DNA from: Stachybotrys elegans
Lineage: Eukaryota; Ascomycota; Sordariomycetes; Hypocreales; Stachybotryaceae
Direction of reading: 5' to 3'
Assembly: GCA_020746835.1 (NCBI GenBank)
Contig: JAGPNK010000001.1
Location: 3,348,001-3,412,000 of the forward strand
DNA length: 64,000 nt
The notes beneath the pieces are model-generated. The model ran no database searches. It saw nothing but the letters and a program-made list of their open reading frames with translations, and was not told the origin of the DNA. Shown here one piece after another: positions 23,302 to 36,001 of this stretch; the stretch's first letter is position 1; each line of letters begins with the position of its first letter. The position numbers and the translations under genes were made by a program.

Positions 23302-24240
23302 TCAGCCATCATCCTCCTCCTCATCTTCCTCTTCGGTGAAGCCATTCTCCGTCTTGTTCTTCTTAGAGGGAGGGTTGCCCTCGTCATCCGTCTTGCGCTT
23401 CGTGGCTCCGGAGCTGGATACCGACGCTGTAGATGTGCTACCAGCGTCCGCCTTTGGGTCGTCACCCCCCTTGGCGTCGCGCTCCATGGCCGCCACCTCC
23501 TCGGCTGTGAGGAAGCGACCTCCCGGGCCGCGAGGTCTGCGCATGGCATGGTTATGGCGAGACTCGTGCAGATACGGCTTGCGTCCTTTGGACGTGAGCC
23601 TGAGCTGCTCCTCCAGCCTCTGCCGTGCAACGCGCCGCTTCAAGATACGGTGGAATTGCTTCGCGTTCACATAGAGCGGCGACTCTTCCACGCCGGTGGT
23701 CATCTCCGGGGACTGCGGGTGTTGCATGGCAGGAGCCTGCGACATTGGCGGCGGTACAACACCCGGTCTTGAGGCGTGGTTCAAGAGGCTCTGCTGGTTC
23801 GGCACGCTGGGGCTTGTTACTTGGCTCAACCTCCTTCCCGGGATTTGTGAGACGTTGTTCATCCGTGGCGACTGGCGACCATCCTTCTTAGCATTGGCAC
23901 CCGACATGCGAGGCGAGGTCTGAGAGATGTTGGGATCCGAGTGCATGTAGGGGTAATTAGACCCAGATGCGGCAGCGGTTGCAGCCATTGCGGCAGCCTG
24001 GATACCAGGCATACCGTACGAGACCTGCTGCATACCGGCTTGCGGTACTCCATACTGTGGGGGATACATGTTGTGGCCTTGAACTTGGGTCTGTTGCTGC
24101 TGCTGTTGTGCCGACGATACAGGTGAGCTTTGCAGTGCTTGCTGGTGACTTGTCGGCGATGAGACCGGGTTGCCCTGAGCCGAGCTGGCGTAACCTGAAT
24201 GTGTACTCTGTTGCTGATGCGGGTAGGAGGCGTATTCCAT
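23302..24240 (-). CDS. hapB: CCAAT-binding complex subunit B (NF-YA/HAP2 family)
   Basis: Single coding exon of 312 residues if started at MEYASYP (24240), the usual N terminus of fungal HapB; an upstream in-frame Met at 24330 is less likely. The conserved core runs from about residue 185 to 250: the subunit-association helix SPLYVNAKQFHRILKRR, a linker with LRLTSKGRK, and the DNA-contact segment KPYLHESRHNHAMRRPRG and GPGGRF. The N-terminal half is Gln/Ser/Pro-rich with a six-Gln run, typical of an activation region. The C terminus has basic clusters (KRK and KKNK, about 281-296) for nuclear import and an acidic tail. HapB joins HapC and HapE to bind CCAAT boxes and, with HapX, controls iron and redox genes. 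The long upstream tract suggests a large promoter or leader with introns. Confidence 0.95.
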   Translation of the reverse strand: MEYASYPHQQQSTHSGYASSAQGNPVSSPTSHQQALQSSPVSSAQQQQQQTQVQGHNMYPPQYGVPQAGMQQVSYGMPGIQAAAMAATAAASGSNYPYMHSDPNISQTSPRMSGANAKKDGRQSPRMNNVSQIPGRRLSQVTSPSVPNQQSLLNHASRPGVVPPPMSQAPAMQHPQSPEMTTGVEESPLYVNAKQFHRILKRRVARQRLEEQLRLTSKGRKPYLHESRHNHAMRRPRGPGGRFLTAEEVAAMERDAKGGDDPKADAGSTSTASVSSSGATKRKTDDEGNPPSKKNKTENGFTEEEDEEEDDG

Positions 24241-24774
24241 CCTACGACTACCAAGACACGGCGAATAGGGCGTTCGCGATGAAGAGCGTGGGGCCTTCGT
24301 CGCGATTCGTCCGCGTCTGGTGAGGCTCAAGCGGAGTAGAGCCTAGCAGGTACACCAGTTTGGGAGGGGGGAGCGAGTAGGAGAGGCAAAAGGCCGAGGA
24401 TTGACGGGTTGGTGGATGCGACAGCAAGGGATATGGCAGGATTCGTGTCGAGTAAATTTAACGAATAGCTGTAATCCAGATAGCCTCGAGCGAGTCAATG
24501 GGGATTAAAACGACTTGTTCGATTGGGTATAGTTGGGCACAAGGCGTTGGAACAAGCCTCGTCACTCGAGGAGGGGGCTGTCTTCTAGATGTGCTGGAGG
24601 TCCAGGGCTGCCAATCTACTGGATATGCGTGAATGTGCTGGCAGGGTGGTGGGACGGGGGGAGGTGCTGTAGCTCGCGAGGCCGGCCACGGCACATGCAA
24701 GCCAACGTCGTACGAGTGGGGGGATTGGCTGGCGATGGGCTGGCCTGAAGAGAGAGAGAGAAAAAAGAGTTCGC

Positions 24775-24782
24775 CACGTGAT
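24775..24782 (-). promoter_or_regulatory. ATCACGTG E-box element upstream of hapB
   Basis: Read on the minus strand this is ATCACGTG, 535 bases ahead of the hapB start codon. Identical to the elements ahead of mpc1 and rps13. Function inferred only from the CACGTG core. Confidence 0.4.
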
Positions 24783-25427
24783 GGGGAGGCGGCAATTGGG
24801 CGATATCCCAAGGTCCAGCAGCAGGGAACTGTAGCTGGGGCGATTTGGGAGGCAGATGGACGGGCTGCTTGCTGCTGGTGACGGTCTATTCCAAGGCCTC
24901 TTCACGGAGCACGGAGCAAGATCTGTCCAACCATAGGCGTTAGCTCGGTGGTATATAAGGCAGAGACAGAAATGGGAGCGACGGGGAGGGAGGGGCGAAA
25001 GGACGAGACGACAGGGGAGACGACCGGGGCTGCCGGCGGCTCGCTAGAGGGGTGGAGCCACACTGGTGATGCGTTGGCAAGACCTCTTGCATGACGGAAC
25101 CTGCAGAAGCAAGCCCAGCCCCCACCAGGCAATCAACCTGATCATCAACGACCTTGACCGAGTCTGATTGTGGCGGCGATGCTACGAGCCAGGGCCAAGG
25201 GGGGAAGGCAGCCAGTGCGCCAGAGACGACGCACCAGGGCACAGACAGCTCATCGGAGCTGCGCAGCTCGCCGCAGCCATGAAAATTCGAGACATGGCTG
25301 GTATATCGGGACAGGCGCAGCAGTGCCAACGACGGCGACGCCAGAGGCACAGAGACTTGCATGCATCACAGCAACACTATTGCTGTAATGCAGCGAGGCT
25401 GTGGAGCAAAGCCCAAAGAGGAGGGGG

Positions 25428-25431
<4 letters not shown>

Positions 25432-25461
<30 letters not shown>
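25432..25461. repeat. (GA)n microsatellite
   Basis: About fifteen GA dinucleotides in the hapB upstream tract. Confidence 0.9.
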
Positions 25462-25466
<5 letters not shown>

Positions 25467-26720
25467 GTAACAGTGCGGTTGTTGCACAGATAGAGGGGAG
25501 CGGATCTTGCTGACGTTGAGACGGGTGTGTGATGGTATGGTGGTGATGTGCCCTGTAGTACTGCAGTGTGGTGGTGTGGTGGGTGGTGGAGAAGGCAGAG
25601 GCGGGAATAGGAATAGGAAGGGGAAAGCCCAGCACCGCGGTACAGCGAAGCGGGGGAGGGTGACGACGATGTGTGCTTGGTCGAGCGGGATCCAACGGGC
25701 AGGACCTCCCTGTTTGGATGGGAAAGGCAATGCAACTGTAACAATGACGACTCACCAATCAAGATATTGCTTGTAGGCGGGATTATTGGATGATAGAGGC
25801 GGCGATGGGAGTGCCTTTGGGGCTCCTGTTAGCGTACAGTTGGCAAGATCAGATGAGAAGAGAAAAAAGGAAGGGGGGAAAATTAAGATTAAAAAGGGAG
25901 TAGGGGTAAATAAAAGACATGGAGAAGCCGGGGCAAAGTCGAGGGTGAATGTGAGGGAGCAATGCGTGTGCAATGCGAGACAGAGAAGCAACGTCGCAGC
26001 GCACCCTCGGCGAGGGGAATATGGGCGAGGCAAGCAATTAAGGCGCGGGATGAGACAGTGGCCGTGGGAAAATGAAGAGAAAATGATTGCCGTTGGGACA
26101 GGGGTGGTGCAGGCGAATGATTGGCGAAAAAGAAGCTTACCTGGTTCTTCAGTCAAATGAGAATTGGCGTTGGGACCAGACGTCGAGGTCCAAGTCGAGG
26201 CCAAGGCCGCGGCTGACAAGATTGTCGTCCTGGACGCGACAGAGTCGTGGGACTCTGAATTCTGATTGACGGGCAGCGTCCGGGCTGGGGGATCTCGGAT
26301 ACCGCAGGGGCGCGCTGTCACCTGACGAAGAGAGGGTAGAGGGACGCGGCAACGGCCAATGGAATGGGGACGACGAAGCTGTCGACGATGATAGGGCGCC
26401 GTGTCAGTGCCAGAGGGCCTTGAGCGTTGAGGAGGAAGCGCGGCGAGAGTTGCTGATTTGCCAACGCTGGGGAGGGGAGGCGAGCGGATTGGTTTTTTTT
26501 TCTGCCCTGGTGGGGTATGTGCGCGTGTGCTTGTCTCGGCTGTGCGAGGGCTAGAGGGAAGCAACGGCCGAGGGAGGTACCTCAAGCAAGCAAGCAGGTA
26601 GGAAGGGCTGGACCGCGCTAGACTCGGACAATAGGGCAGACAAGATGCCGTGTGCCGGATCTAGCGTCTTGGTGAGGATAAGAAGAAGACGGTGATGAAG
26701 AAAACCCCAAGTCGAGGCGC

Positions 26721-26746
26721 GTGCAGGTGCAGGTGCAGGTGCAGGT
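26721..26746. repeat. Tandem repeat, unit GTGCAG
   Basis: Just over four copies of a hexamer in non-coding DNA. Confidence 0.8.
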
Positions 26747-27640
26747 ACACGTACGCGTTGTGCAATGTACAAGCGACGCGATCTGGAGTAAAAGACCGGG
26801 CCTTCTGTTCCCTAAAGAAAAGATGGGGTTCGAGCACGAGCACGAGCACAAGCTTTCCGTGCGTCGCGAATCGGAGCGAAGCGCGGCGCAAGGAATAAGA
26901 AAAAAGAACTGGCTTTGCCAATGGGCTCTCGTCGGCAGGCGGGACGGGACTGGATTGGACGTGTCGAAATGCGCGCGGCCTCTCAGTGGTAGGATTGAGG
27001 GCGGAGGTTTGCGCGGCTGGTAGCTGGTAGCTGGGGATTGGTCCAATTATGCTGGGTGCGTGTGCCAAGCGATGGGCAGGTTTCTGCTGCTTCTGTCTCG
27101 ATTTGCTGAGTGGTCGAATCTTGACGAATGGGCTTCGACGGGACCTCTTTTTTGTCTCTTTTCTTTCTCGTCGCTTCTTCTTTTTTTTCTTCCTTCCCTT
27201 GGTCCTGTCCTGCCCTTACCTGTTCACGGGTGGAGGAGCAGAGAAACTGGAATGATTGGCCGTGGAGGGGGGAGGAAGAGTACGAGGAAAATGCGAAGAG
27301 ATGATTTGAGGGGCGGGGAAACCACACTCTTTTAACACCTATGACTGGCTGATTCAGCCCTTGCAGTGGGGCCACGCTGGTGGCTGGAAGGCGGCTGGAC
27401 TGTGATTTGCTGGGGCATGACGTGATGCATAAAAATGCCCAAAAATGCCTGTGCATGATACCTTCCCTGGCCGCACCCTGGCCGTCTGCCAGCTTCTCCG
27501 GCTCCACCACCTCTGCTACTGCCAGTTGTGCACACTGCACCTGCCGGCCTGCACTACTTTGTACAGTACACGAACTCACAGCCAGCTCAATTTTCATTAC
27601 AGAGGGCTCCACCATCCACCATCCACCATCACCATCAGCG

Positions 27641-27664
27641 TCCATCCATCCATCCATCCATCCA
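27641..27664. repeat. (TCCA)n microsatellite
   Basis: Six copies of a tetramer, preceded by related ACCATC units from about 27610. Confidence 0.85.
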
Positions 27665-29649
27665 CATCTACACCCACCACGGCATCTCGAGAGACCGGCC
27701 TCGACAAAGCTGCGGATGCGACTTTCTGAAATTACTCTCATCTTGTTATTAAATCTCCCCAGTATGCATGCCGCCTCGCTGTGTGGCCGCCTCGCGCGCG
27801 TAGTGGCAAATCATATATCACCATCACCAACACACATTCATCGACACGTTTCTGCCTTCTTACTGGCTGTTCCGCTTGCTTACGCTTCCGGGCCCAAACG
27901 CGACGGGCGAGACCGCTCCCCCCTCCTCCGCGGCAGAAGGGAGCGACCAAAGGACGCGAAGAGAATGGCTGTTGCCGGCTGAATAACCCCATTGGTAAAA
28001 ACCGGCACCAGCGCGATCTTCCAGGTTCACACAAGTTCACAGCGCCTACGCCCCACCAGCGACCATTCACTATGCCTGACTTGGAGAGCTCTGGCGGTGA
28101 TCAGCCCAGCCCCGGGACATGAAGTGACGGCGAGATGGTGTGCTGTAAGTTGTTGGTCCTTGCACTGCCAGGTCCTCACCCAGATACCCGACGGGGTCCT
28201 GTGCACCCACCCGGAACACCTAAAGTTAGTAAGGCAACAGGCAGCTCCGTCGCCGCCCGCAAGCATTTCCTGGAACACTTACGACACTCATCATCTGTCG
28301 TGTCGTAGGTTGTACAGACAGTCCGTGTGCCATGCAGTCAAGTCTTTGTCCAGCGGCGGCGGCAGCAACAGTGGCAGCAGCAGCATCATCATCATCAAGA
28401 AGTAACATTGACATTCAAACCAGGACGACACCTCCTGGTAGAGGAGGTGTGGCGGCATGACCACTCGGCTACTGTACCTAGCCTTGCCGTACCATGCCGT
28501 TCTTCGAGGTCCTCCTACATCCTCTGGCCTCTTGTCACCTATCCAGAAACGGTAACCGTCCCGTCCTCGGCGTCACAGAGTGGTTGCACAAGAAATTCAG
28601 GCCTCGCTCGTAAATTATGATGCCTAACCCCAGTCGAGTCTTTCGTATGTAGGTCTTAATCAAGACGACCAGAATGACACCGAACATGACTCTGGCCTGA
28701 CGAGCTACAGCACACAGAGCCAAGTCGGCTCACTTCTCCATTCATCCACGCACAGCCATGACAGCTGTCCGGGGCGGTCCAAATGTCGGTGTACGGATAC
28801 CTCACCAGCCTCCAGGCCCCGACGCGATCCGCAACTCACGGGTTATCGGTTTATCGTCGTGATGGGCCCCAGCTAGCTCAGCCCAGGGCAAAGCCGCCGT
28901 GGCCTACCGCTCACAAAAGTAGAACGCGGAACGAGGCACGGCTTTGCGGGCCCAAACAGGCTCCGCTTGCCCGCCTGTCTGTTTGCTTGCCGATGTTGCA
29001 GGGCCACAAGCTTACCTCCAGGCTCCAGGCTACAACTAAAATACCTGACTCGCACAGCCCGGGCGTTGCGACGGATCACACATCGGGCAACGTCTCGAGC
29101 TGCTTTCCAGGGATGGCTGGAATGCTCCCATCCGCAGCTCGCAAACTCCTTCAATCTACCCCCCTCTGGTGTGTGTGTGTGTGCGCGTGTTTTGGTGTTG
29201 CCCTGGAGGATGAGTGGCTGGCAGTGGCCGTTTCGAACAAAGACATTTTCTCGTAATGCGTTCAGGTCATCCTAACGCAAACATGCCGATACGTCGTAAC
29301 CGCCTGGCCACGGCGTCAGGATGACCAATTTTGCCACCTGGCCAGCATTCGTCTCCCTCGCGTGTGTGGCACTTACGACCTGGCTCCCGGCCCCCAAATG
29401 CTCAAGGGCTCGGGGTGTTGCACGACGTCTCAGTCGCTTCCGCATCCAGATCGGACTTCTGGGGAGTTATCAGTGTGATGTGATGAGATGATAATATCCA
29501 TGCTAATTACTTCATGGTGCCACACACACCGGCACCCCAATGAAATAATCGAGAGAGGGAGGGACGTGGGTGGCTGCTCTGGCTAGCAAGCTTGGATCAT
29601 GGACGAGACAAAGACAAAGTTGATCGCTGATCAGCGGCCCGCACCACAC

Positions 29650-29674
29650 ATGGCATGGCATGGCATGGCATGGC
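29650..29674. repeat. (ATGGC)n microsatellite
   Basis: Five copies of a pentamer in non-coding DNA. Confidence 0.85.
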
Positions 29675-32600
29675 TAGCTGGGTGAGATTCCTGTCCTTCT
29701 GCCCCAGGTTTTGGAGGCAGCCGCGTCGATTGGCCCGTCCATTGTTCCAAGGCTCTTCCTACTCTGCTATACCTGTTGCGCGCAACGCGTCACTAGCCAG
29801 TTGCCAGCCAGTTCGTGCGACAAATCCGAGATCGGGGAGCTCCGCGCAAGCCAGGCAGATGGGCAACGGCAATGATTCCTCCCATGTGTCGCGGGACAGC
29901 ATCCGCGACGCGACAAAATAGGATTCGCTCTGTCCCTTAGGTGGGACGGATACCTACAGAATCCATTGTCCAACCCCGTCGCTGATCTGCCGGAGCACAA
30001 TACTGTGGGGATTGTCTGTATTTGTGGCGACAGCCGAAATAATCATTGTGACGACAAGAACAGACGGGCGATCACCATTACTAGTGATCCTCGCATCCGC
30101 AGCTCAGACAACAGGCGAAGGGTCCCCAGTCCGCCAAATCTCCGAGGGCAAATTAGACGGCGCCTGGTGGGCTTTTCGGCTCTTGTCTTTGGAATGTGCG
30201 CCGTCCCGCTGCCAATTGGACTCTTCAGAGGCGGGAGGGCGGTACGGATGGACTGCTGGACAGGCCGTGCTCCTCCTCCCCAGGCCTTGGATCTGCCTTT
30301 TCGGCCCTGACGTGCGTTATTAGCCGCATCTCGGGCCAAGGCGCCTCTGGTGGAAGGAAAGCCACACCCGCCGCACGCAAATTCTGCCCGTTCTTTAGCA
30401 TCACGGATACCTGCGCAACATCCGTCTGTTTAAACCTCATTGACATGCAACGTCGCACCGGGTCTCTCTCCTCTCACTCGAGACGCGCGTTGTACATGCT
30501 TCAACGTCCGTGTAGGATCGTGTAACGTACTTGGCACAAGTCCGAGCCGCGCTACTCATTAGCATTCATGCTAACCTTGATCCTTGCCGTCAGCTTGTGA
30601 TGCACACGCCGCCTACCCTATACATGGATGTGATGGGCTTCCACTTGGTGGTGAGCTGGTTATATCAGCTATGGTCGATTGCCTGGTGTTCTTCGCTGCT
30701 CTTGTTGCTGTATTGCATTTTTTTCTACTGTTCTTATCTTTGGGGCGTGTATGCTCCTGCTGTTGTGTGACTTATTGAGGTGCACTCGATAGCATGAGGT
30801 TGCAATCCAATATATGTGAACTACGACATGGACGTTGCGAAGTTGGTGTTGGAACATACGTCCTCGGCACAAACACATGCGGTGAGATACCAACCGCCGT
30901 GGGATGGAGGGAGCGACACGGAATGGCATAGACAGACCATGGTACTGACATAACACCGACCAGGAGGCCAACTCTACCTTCTCCAAGTTGCCAACTTGAC
31001 GATCCATCAACATCATTATCACGACGCAAACGGCGCAAACACCGAAAATCAATACCATGCAGGTGACCAGATCACGAGAACAACAAGGCAATGGTTTGGG
31101 CTCGAGCCAACGTACGCGACTACGGCGGTATAGAGCAACATGCACATCGGCATGCATCAGAGAGAATGCACGACCACGACAAAGCCATGTGTATCCAACC
31201 AACACCGCAACGAGTCAGACCAACAAAATGGCATTGGCCGCCTGACAGGATGAAGCAGCACACGCGCATGGTCACGAGGATGGATAAAGTACGACCTCCA
31301 AGCTCCCCACGAGACCAGACTCGACGCGACGCATGCCCAATGTTTGTGGACGTGTCCATCCGTGAACGTCGAGGACGTGAATATCACAAATGCGCCACGA
31401 ACAAGCATGGTCCAGAGCGCGAAAACAGACAGCATAAACCTGTCGGTCCCATCACCACCGTCAACAACAACAACAAAACAGACGCGTGTATTCATGCCCA
31501 ATGCCCAACATGTCCACCTCGTCGGGCCTCTGGGAGCTGCATGGCTCATGTGCGGAGTTTTGTCGGTGGCCCTCGACAAGCTGCTCGCGTCCTCAGATAA
31601 GCCAGCAAGCATGTCCCCATCACTCCTAGCCCATCCACAACATACCGTTCGCAGACGACCAAGGCCGCGAGCCTCATCGACGCTGCGCGGCGTGCGGTGT
31701 GCCTCTTGTATGCATGTAAGATGGTGTTGTCTGACTGGCGTCGCTGCTTTTAAGGTGGATCATATGCATGCACCTTTCGGTCGCTGCAGTAGCTGCTGCA
31801 TCTAACATCAATACAGAAATAGATCAGGGACCATCCGACGATATATGGCAGCCTTCACCTCAGCTCTTCCAATCGGTTGGCTGCTGGCCAGTCATGATGG
31901 TGGGGTGGCGGCTCCTGATCAACACATTTGCCCCCCGAGGGCGACATGCAGACTCAGTTCAGCGCCATAATGATAGAGAAGCGGTGTCGCCTCCCACTGT
32001 CTTAACTGCGTCCAGCTGGTAGGTAGGACATGCAGGCGGAAATGGACCATGCTCTTGGCCGGCCATTGTAGCAGGAGACGCGCGGGTAAATGATATCTTT
32101 GCATCGACAGTGAGTCCTGCTTCACGAGCAAGACGAAAGAGACAGGTAATTGGTAGAGACTATGCCGACACGGCGGCATAGGCAATGCTGCCAAGCCGAT
32201 TTGTTTACTGATAACTTTCTACCCATTCGCCGACATCGTCGCAGCGCTTACAGACCGCCGTGGTCACCGCCTCGATGAATATCCTGTGGGAATCCTAGCG
32301 CCGGGCAGGCTGCTCGAGATAGGAAAGTCTTCCGCCCAGCAAAGCATTCAGCTTTGGTGATGTCGACTAGAATACTTTAGGCTCCCCCGATCCGAACAGA
32401 GCCTCATCTCATCATGTTTGATTCCCTGAGGGGTACGATAGTGAGAAGCGTCAGATCGGGCTTGAAACGAAGTTAAATATAGCCCCGTATCGCTGGGTAG
32501 TGTTTCAAGTTCTTCTAGCTTGGTTCTGAGCGCGCGTAGGGAAATATGGGGTAGTACCATGAGGCTGGGGTCAAAGTAAGCACAACGACCAATTATTGGC

Positions 32601-35299
32601 GAATGAAAGCCGTGAAGAGACCTCGAGTCTCGTTGCTGTTGTTCATCCCTTGTGCCGCTAGCGAGTAAGCATCCTCCTCAACTATTCTGGGCCTTGTAAG
32701 GGCAGTCGAAGAGGCCAGGCGGATAGGGAAGCCAGCGCTTAAGCTGCAGTGGCCTGCTGGATAGACCAGGCGGCTGGGGAGAGCCAAGCACGTTGCAGCT
32801 TTCTCATGGTCTGCTTGACGCTAGCGAGGCAACTTGAGACAAACCCCTTAGAACAAGCGCGAGGTTTCAGGATTCCGAGGAGCCAATCTCAGAACAGACC
32901 CGGCGGCTCGGGCCAGATCTAGATGGCCGGGACGGGCAGAAGCGCTGGGAGCAGACGGGCTCTGGGGGAGGCGACCACTCAGGCTTTGCTTCAGATGGCG
33001 CGCGCTTTCGAGCGACTCGGCCAGCGGGATGAGGACGTGTATGGCCGTGGGCAATCCTCAGCCACCGTTTGCGCGAGACCGGGGCTGCAGAGGAGATGCG
33101 GTTGAGCAGGCAACGCGGAGCCGCGCGCGGACTGAGGCAGGACGGTGGCTAGTCTGGGCTTGCTTGGATATAGCGCTTGCAATCCATTGGTGGTCAGAGG
33201 CGGCTCGCTGGGAATGGTGGTGCGGCCCATGATGAGGCCGCGGGACAAACAAGTGTCGTCGAAAACTTAATAAGTAGCCGCACTGCGCTTCTGGATGATG
33301 ATGATGGAGGACAGAACCAACCATCTATCTCATCGCTTTCAACCAACATCTCTTTTTTTCATTTTCTTCCTCTTCTCTTCTCTTGTTGCCATTTAGGACC
33401 AACGCCTTTCTGCCGTCGTCACACACATCTCAGTGTCTATCGTGGGATCATATCAGCGAATCATCATTGGACCGACATCACCAACAGCTTGTCCTTGCAA
33501 AGGCCAAGACACTCGCCAATAGCGTGGGGATATCATCCATCGCACCGGTCAGCCTTCTGGGATACCCTTGGGTACGTTGTCTTGCCGGTTTCCTTGTGTC
33601 ATTGCTGTGATTTGCCGTCCGATTGGGTTGGAGGGGGCCGTGGTGTTACGCAGCCGGGCGCCCGTCCCCGCAGGCAAGCACACGGACGAGCGCACAAGCG
33701 CCCCAAGTACGTAAGCCCAAGTGGGCTGCCTGCCCCCTTCCTGGCTGCTGGTGAGCGCGAGCGTGTGTGGTGAGCGCTGAGTGAGAGAGAGGGAGAGAGG
33801 GAGAGAGGGAGACAGAGGGATGCGCGTTGGCGTCTGAGTGAGAGAGCAAAACCCCACTGCGTGCGTCGCCCATTGCTTTTTTGTTTTGTTGCGCGCTTCC
33901 GCGGTGCCCGGCATCCGTGCCAGCCAATCAGCCATGGTCAGCGGGTAGCTGCAAGCCACGGCCGCCCATCGAATCAGCGATGCGGCGCCCGCTGGAGTTC
34001 TCAGATCTCGGCGCCAACTTGGGCGAATCAGCGGCCGGGAGAGCGGTGCTGGTGCCAGAGGAGCACGAGGGGTTAGCGACACGGCAGGTCAAGACGGCGC
34101 TAGAGGTGCCTGACGCCCCCCTGCTCCTGCTCCTGCTCGCTACCCCCCTGTGCCTGCACTGCACCGCACCTGCCTGCGCGCCTGCCTCCTGTTGCTACAG
34201 GACCTTCCCTGCCCATAGCTGCCGAAGTGTACTGCACACACATACACTTCTGCCCCCACTCAGATGGATATGGATGGAAGGCACGCCGCTTTAACCACCT
34301 CGCCCAGTCTGCCTCTATCTCTCTCTACCTATCTCGTCTGCCTCGCCTCTCGCTTCTATACCCTTACCTCAGAAGGCTGCACTTCACCTTGCTGTTTCTG
34401 ATCTGATGCTGACCCCAGCTGAAACAGACATCAAAGACCCCTTCTGTTCTTTGTTTCCCTTCTTAATTCGCCTCGTCTCCCGATTCTTTACGCCAATTCC
34501 GCGAGTCCTCGATCCATCTTCTTTTTCTTCACTCGGCGCCTACCAACAATCTCCCGCCCGTCACTTGTTCGTCCGGAAGCACGAGATATCACACGCAAAA
34601 ACTTCACACACAATCACCCAAGCCGGCTCGGCACCACCTCGACCAGTTACCGCACTGCTGGCATCCGCCCACGCCCCCCGGCTCCGCCCCAAGAAACTTC
34701 CTCCTAGGCTGCAGCGCGCATAGCCCAAAAGCGCTAGAGCAGACACAGAAAACAGACAAACCAGGACCTGGTCTGCAGAGCATCGTCCATTGTGCTCGTC
34801 GTCTTGCCGCCGAAGCCCCCCCCCTCCCTCGCACACTCCAGGCCTACCAGCGCACGCCCCTCCCCTCCTTACCATCGTCACCCGCCCAACTTACACTCCC
34901 ACACTTCCCTGCCCCTCTTATACACGCCCACTGTCACCACTCCTCTCCTCTCCGTCAAAACAGACGGCGCCAACGCTCGCTGCCGTTGCTACAATATAAC
35001 CGCCTTGCCTCGCCGTCCTTTTCTTCTTTTCGACCTCCGAGAGTATCGCTGTACCGCGTTCCTCGTCTCTCTTTCCCGCCTCTCCCTCATCCTCCCTTCC
35101 CACTCTCCTCTTCCATCGCTCTGCCATACTTGGCATTGGTCTACTAGAGCACCTCAGTCATTAACTTGACCTGACTTGACTTTGCTTCCATTTCGGACTT
35201 CTCTCCTCGCTGACCTTATACTTCGGTCTCCACGGAGGATACAAGAGAAGAAGAACGGCATACCACACTCACCTAATTCCCACCTGCACAATCGTCACC

Positions 35300-36001
35300 A
35301 TGCCTTCGGTCAAGCCCAAGCTCGAAAAGCTCACCACGCCTGTCACGGCCAACTTTCCCTCCGAGGTCCACTCGTCTACGTCGCCATCGCCTCCTCTGTC
35401 GGCTGCTTCGTTCCACTGCAAGCTCGAGCCCGAGTGCCTCAAGACCCCCATCAGCCCTCCTTCGGCCTACATGGACTTCCTTACCAAGGCCAAGGCCCTC
35501 GGCTCTCCCGCAACGCCTCCCACGCCCTCGTCTGGCGAGACAACGCCGGACTCGGTTCCCAGCACCTCCCGCAGTGAGCAATCAGACTGTTCTTGCAAAG
35601 TCGGCCGCTCCTCTCCCACCTCGGCGCCCTCCAACAAGCCCACCTCTCCCCGTACGGCGCCCTTCGTCCCTCCCAGTCCGTTCCCGACCTCGGCAGGACC
35701 CATGTCTGCGCCGCTCACGGGCCCGGCGAGCTTCCCCAGCCTCAAGCTTCCACCCAGCCCTGCCATCTCCTGCCTGGACTCGCCAATGACCCCAAGCACT
35801 GCCATGTCGCCCTTCAGCGCTCGCTCCTTCCATTCGGTATTCGACTGGGAGGCTGCCCTCAAGGCCAGATATGCCGAGCAGAAGAAGCAGAAGTCGGGCA
35901 GAACCAGCGTCCGCCATATTCGAGAGGTGGTTACCAGAACCGTCACTTATACGCCGCGAATGGAGCCTGCTCCTCGAGGCAAGCGCAGAAAGGTTGAGTG
36001 A
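35300..36001 (+). CDS. Disordered SP/TP-rich protein with C-terminal nuclear signal, function unknown
   Basis: One uninterrupted frame of 233 residues with a good start context (CACCATGCC). I do not recognise a domain. The protein is rich in Ser, Thr and Pro and contains about seventeen Ser-Pro or Thr-Pro dipeptides, the target of proline-directed kinases (MAP kinases, CDKs). Three stretches look less repetitive and may be the conserved parts: CLKTPISPPSAYMDFLTKAK (about 53-72), SFHSVFDWEAALKARYAEQK (about 176-195) and RHIREVVTRTVTYTP (about 205-219). It ends in GKRRKVE, a classical monopartite nuclear localisation signal. The codon choice (third-position C/G) fits real coding DNA, unlike the neighbouring frames. 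A C/T-rich leader of about 1 kb precedes it. Likely a nuclear regulator under kinase control, but this is inference. Confidence 0.75.
   Translation: MPSVKPKLEKLTTPVTANFPSEVHSSTSPSPPLSAASFHCKLEPECLKTPISPPSAYMDFLTKAKALGSPATPPTPSSGETTPDSVPSTSRSEQSDCSCKVGRSSPTSAPSNKPTSPRTAPFVPPSPFPTSAGPMSAPLTGPASFPSLKLPPSPAISCLDSPMTPSTAMSPFSARSFHSVFDWEAALKARYAEQKKQKSGRTSVRHIREVVTRTVTYTPRMEPAPRGKRRKVE

Larger units (their letters stand above)
24241..35299. other. 11-kb gene-poor tract between hapB and the 35.3-kb gene
   Basis: Two divergent genes flank this tract, so both promoters and leaders lie here. No frame contains a domain I can recognise. The longest are 277 codons (25752-26585, -) and 252 codons (26983-27741, -), both Ser/Pro- or Arg-rich with simple-sequence content. 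Microsatellites lie at 25432-25461, 26721-26746, 27641-27664 and 29650-29674. The last kilobase (about 34270-35299) is strongly C/T-rich and probably forms the leader of the 35.3-kb gene. CCAAT/ATTGG pentamers are scattered through 24724-27259 at roughly the frequency expected by chance or a little above. Confidence 0.5.

Noticed and set aside
25752..26585. 277-codon minus-strand frame
   Set aside because: Ser/Pro/Thr-rich and partly microsatellite-derived composition, no conserved blocks, a consensus splice donor in its middle (about 26143); possibly hapB leader rather than protein.
24724..27259. CCAAT boxes upstream of hapB as evidence of autoregulation
   Set aside because: About nine pentamers in 2.5-3 kb is near the chance level (about six in 3 kb); autoregulation is known in Aspergillus but the count alone does not show it here.
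26983..27741. 252-codon minus-strand frame
   Set aside because: Contains translated TCCA and purine repeats and no domain; length is within chance for this base composition.
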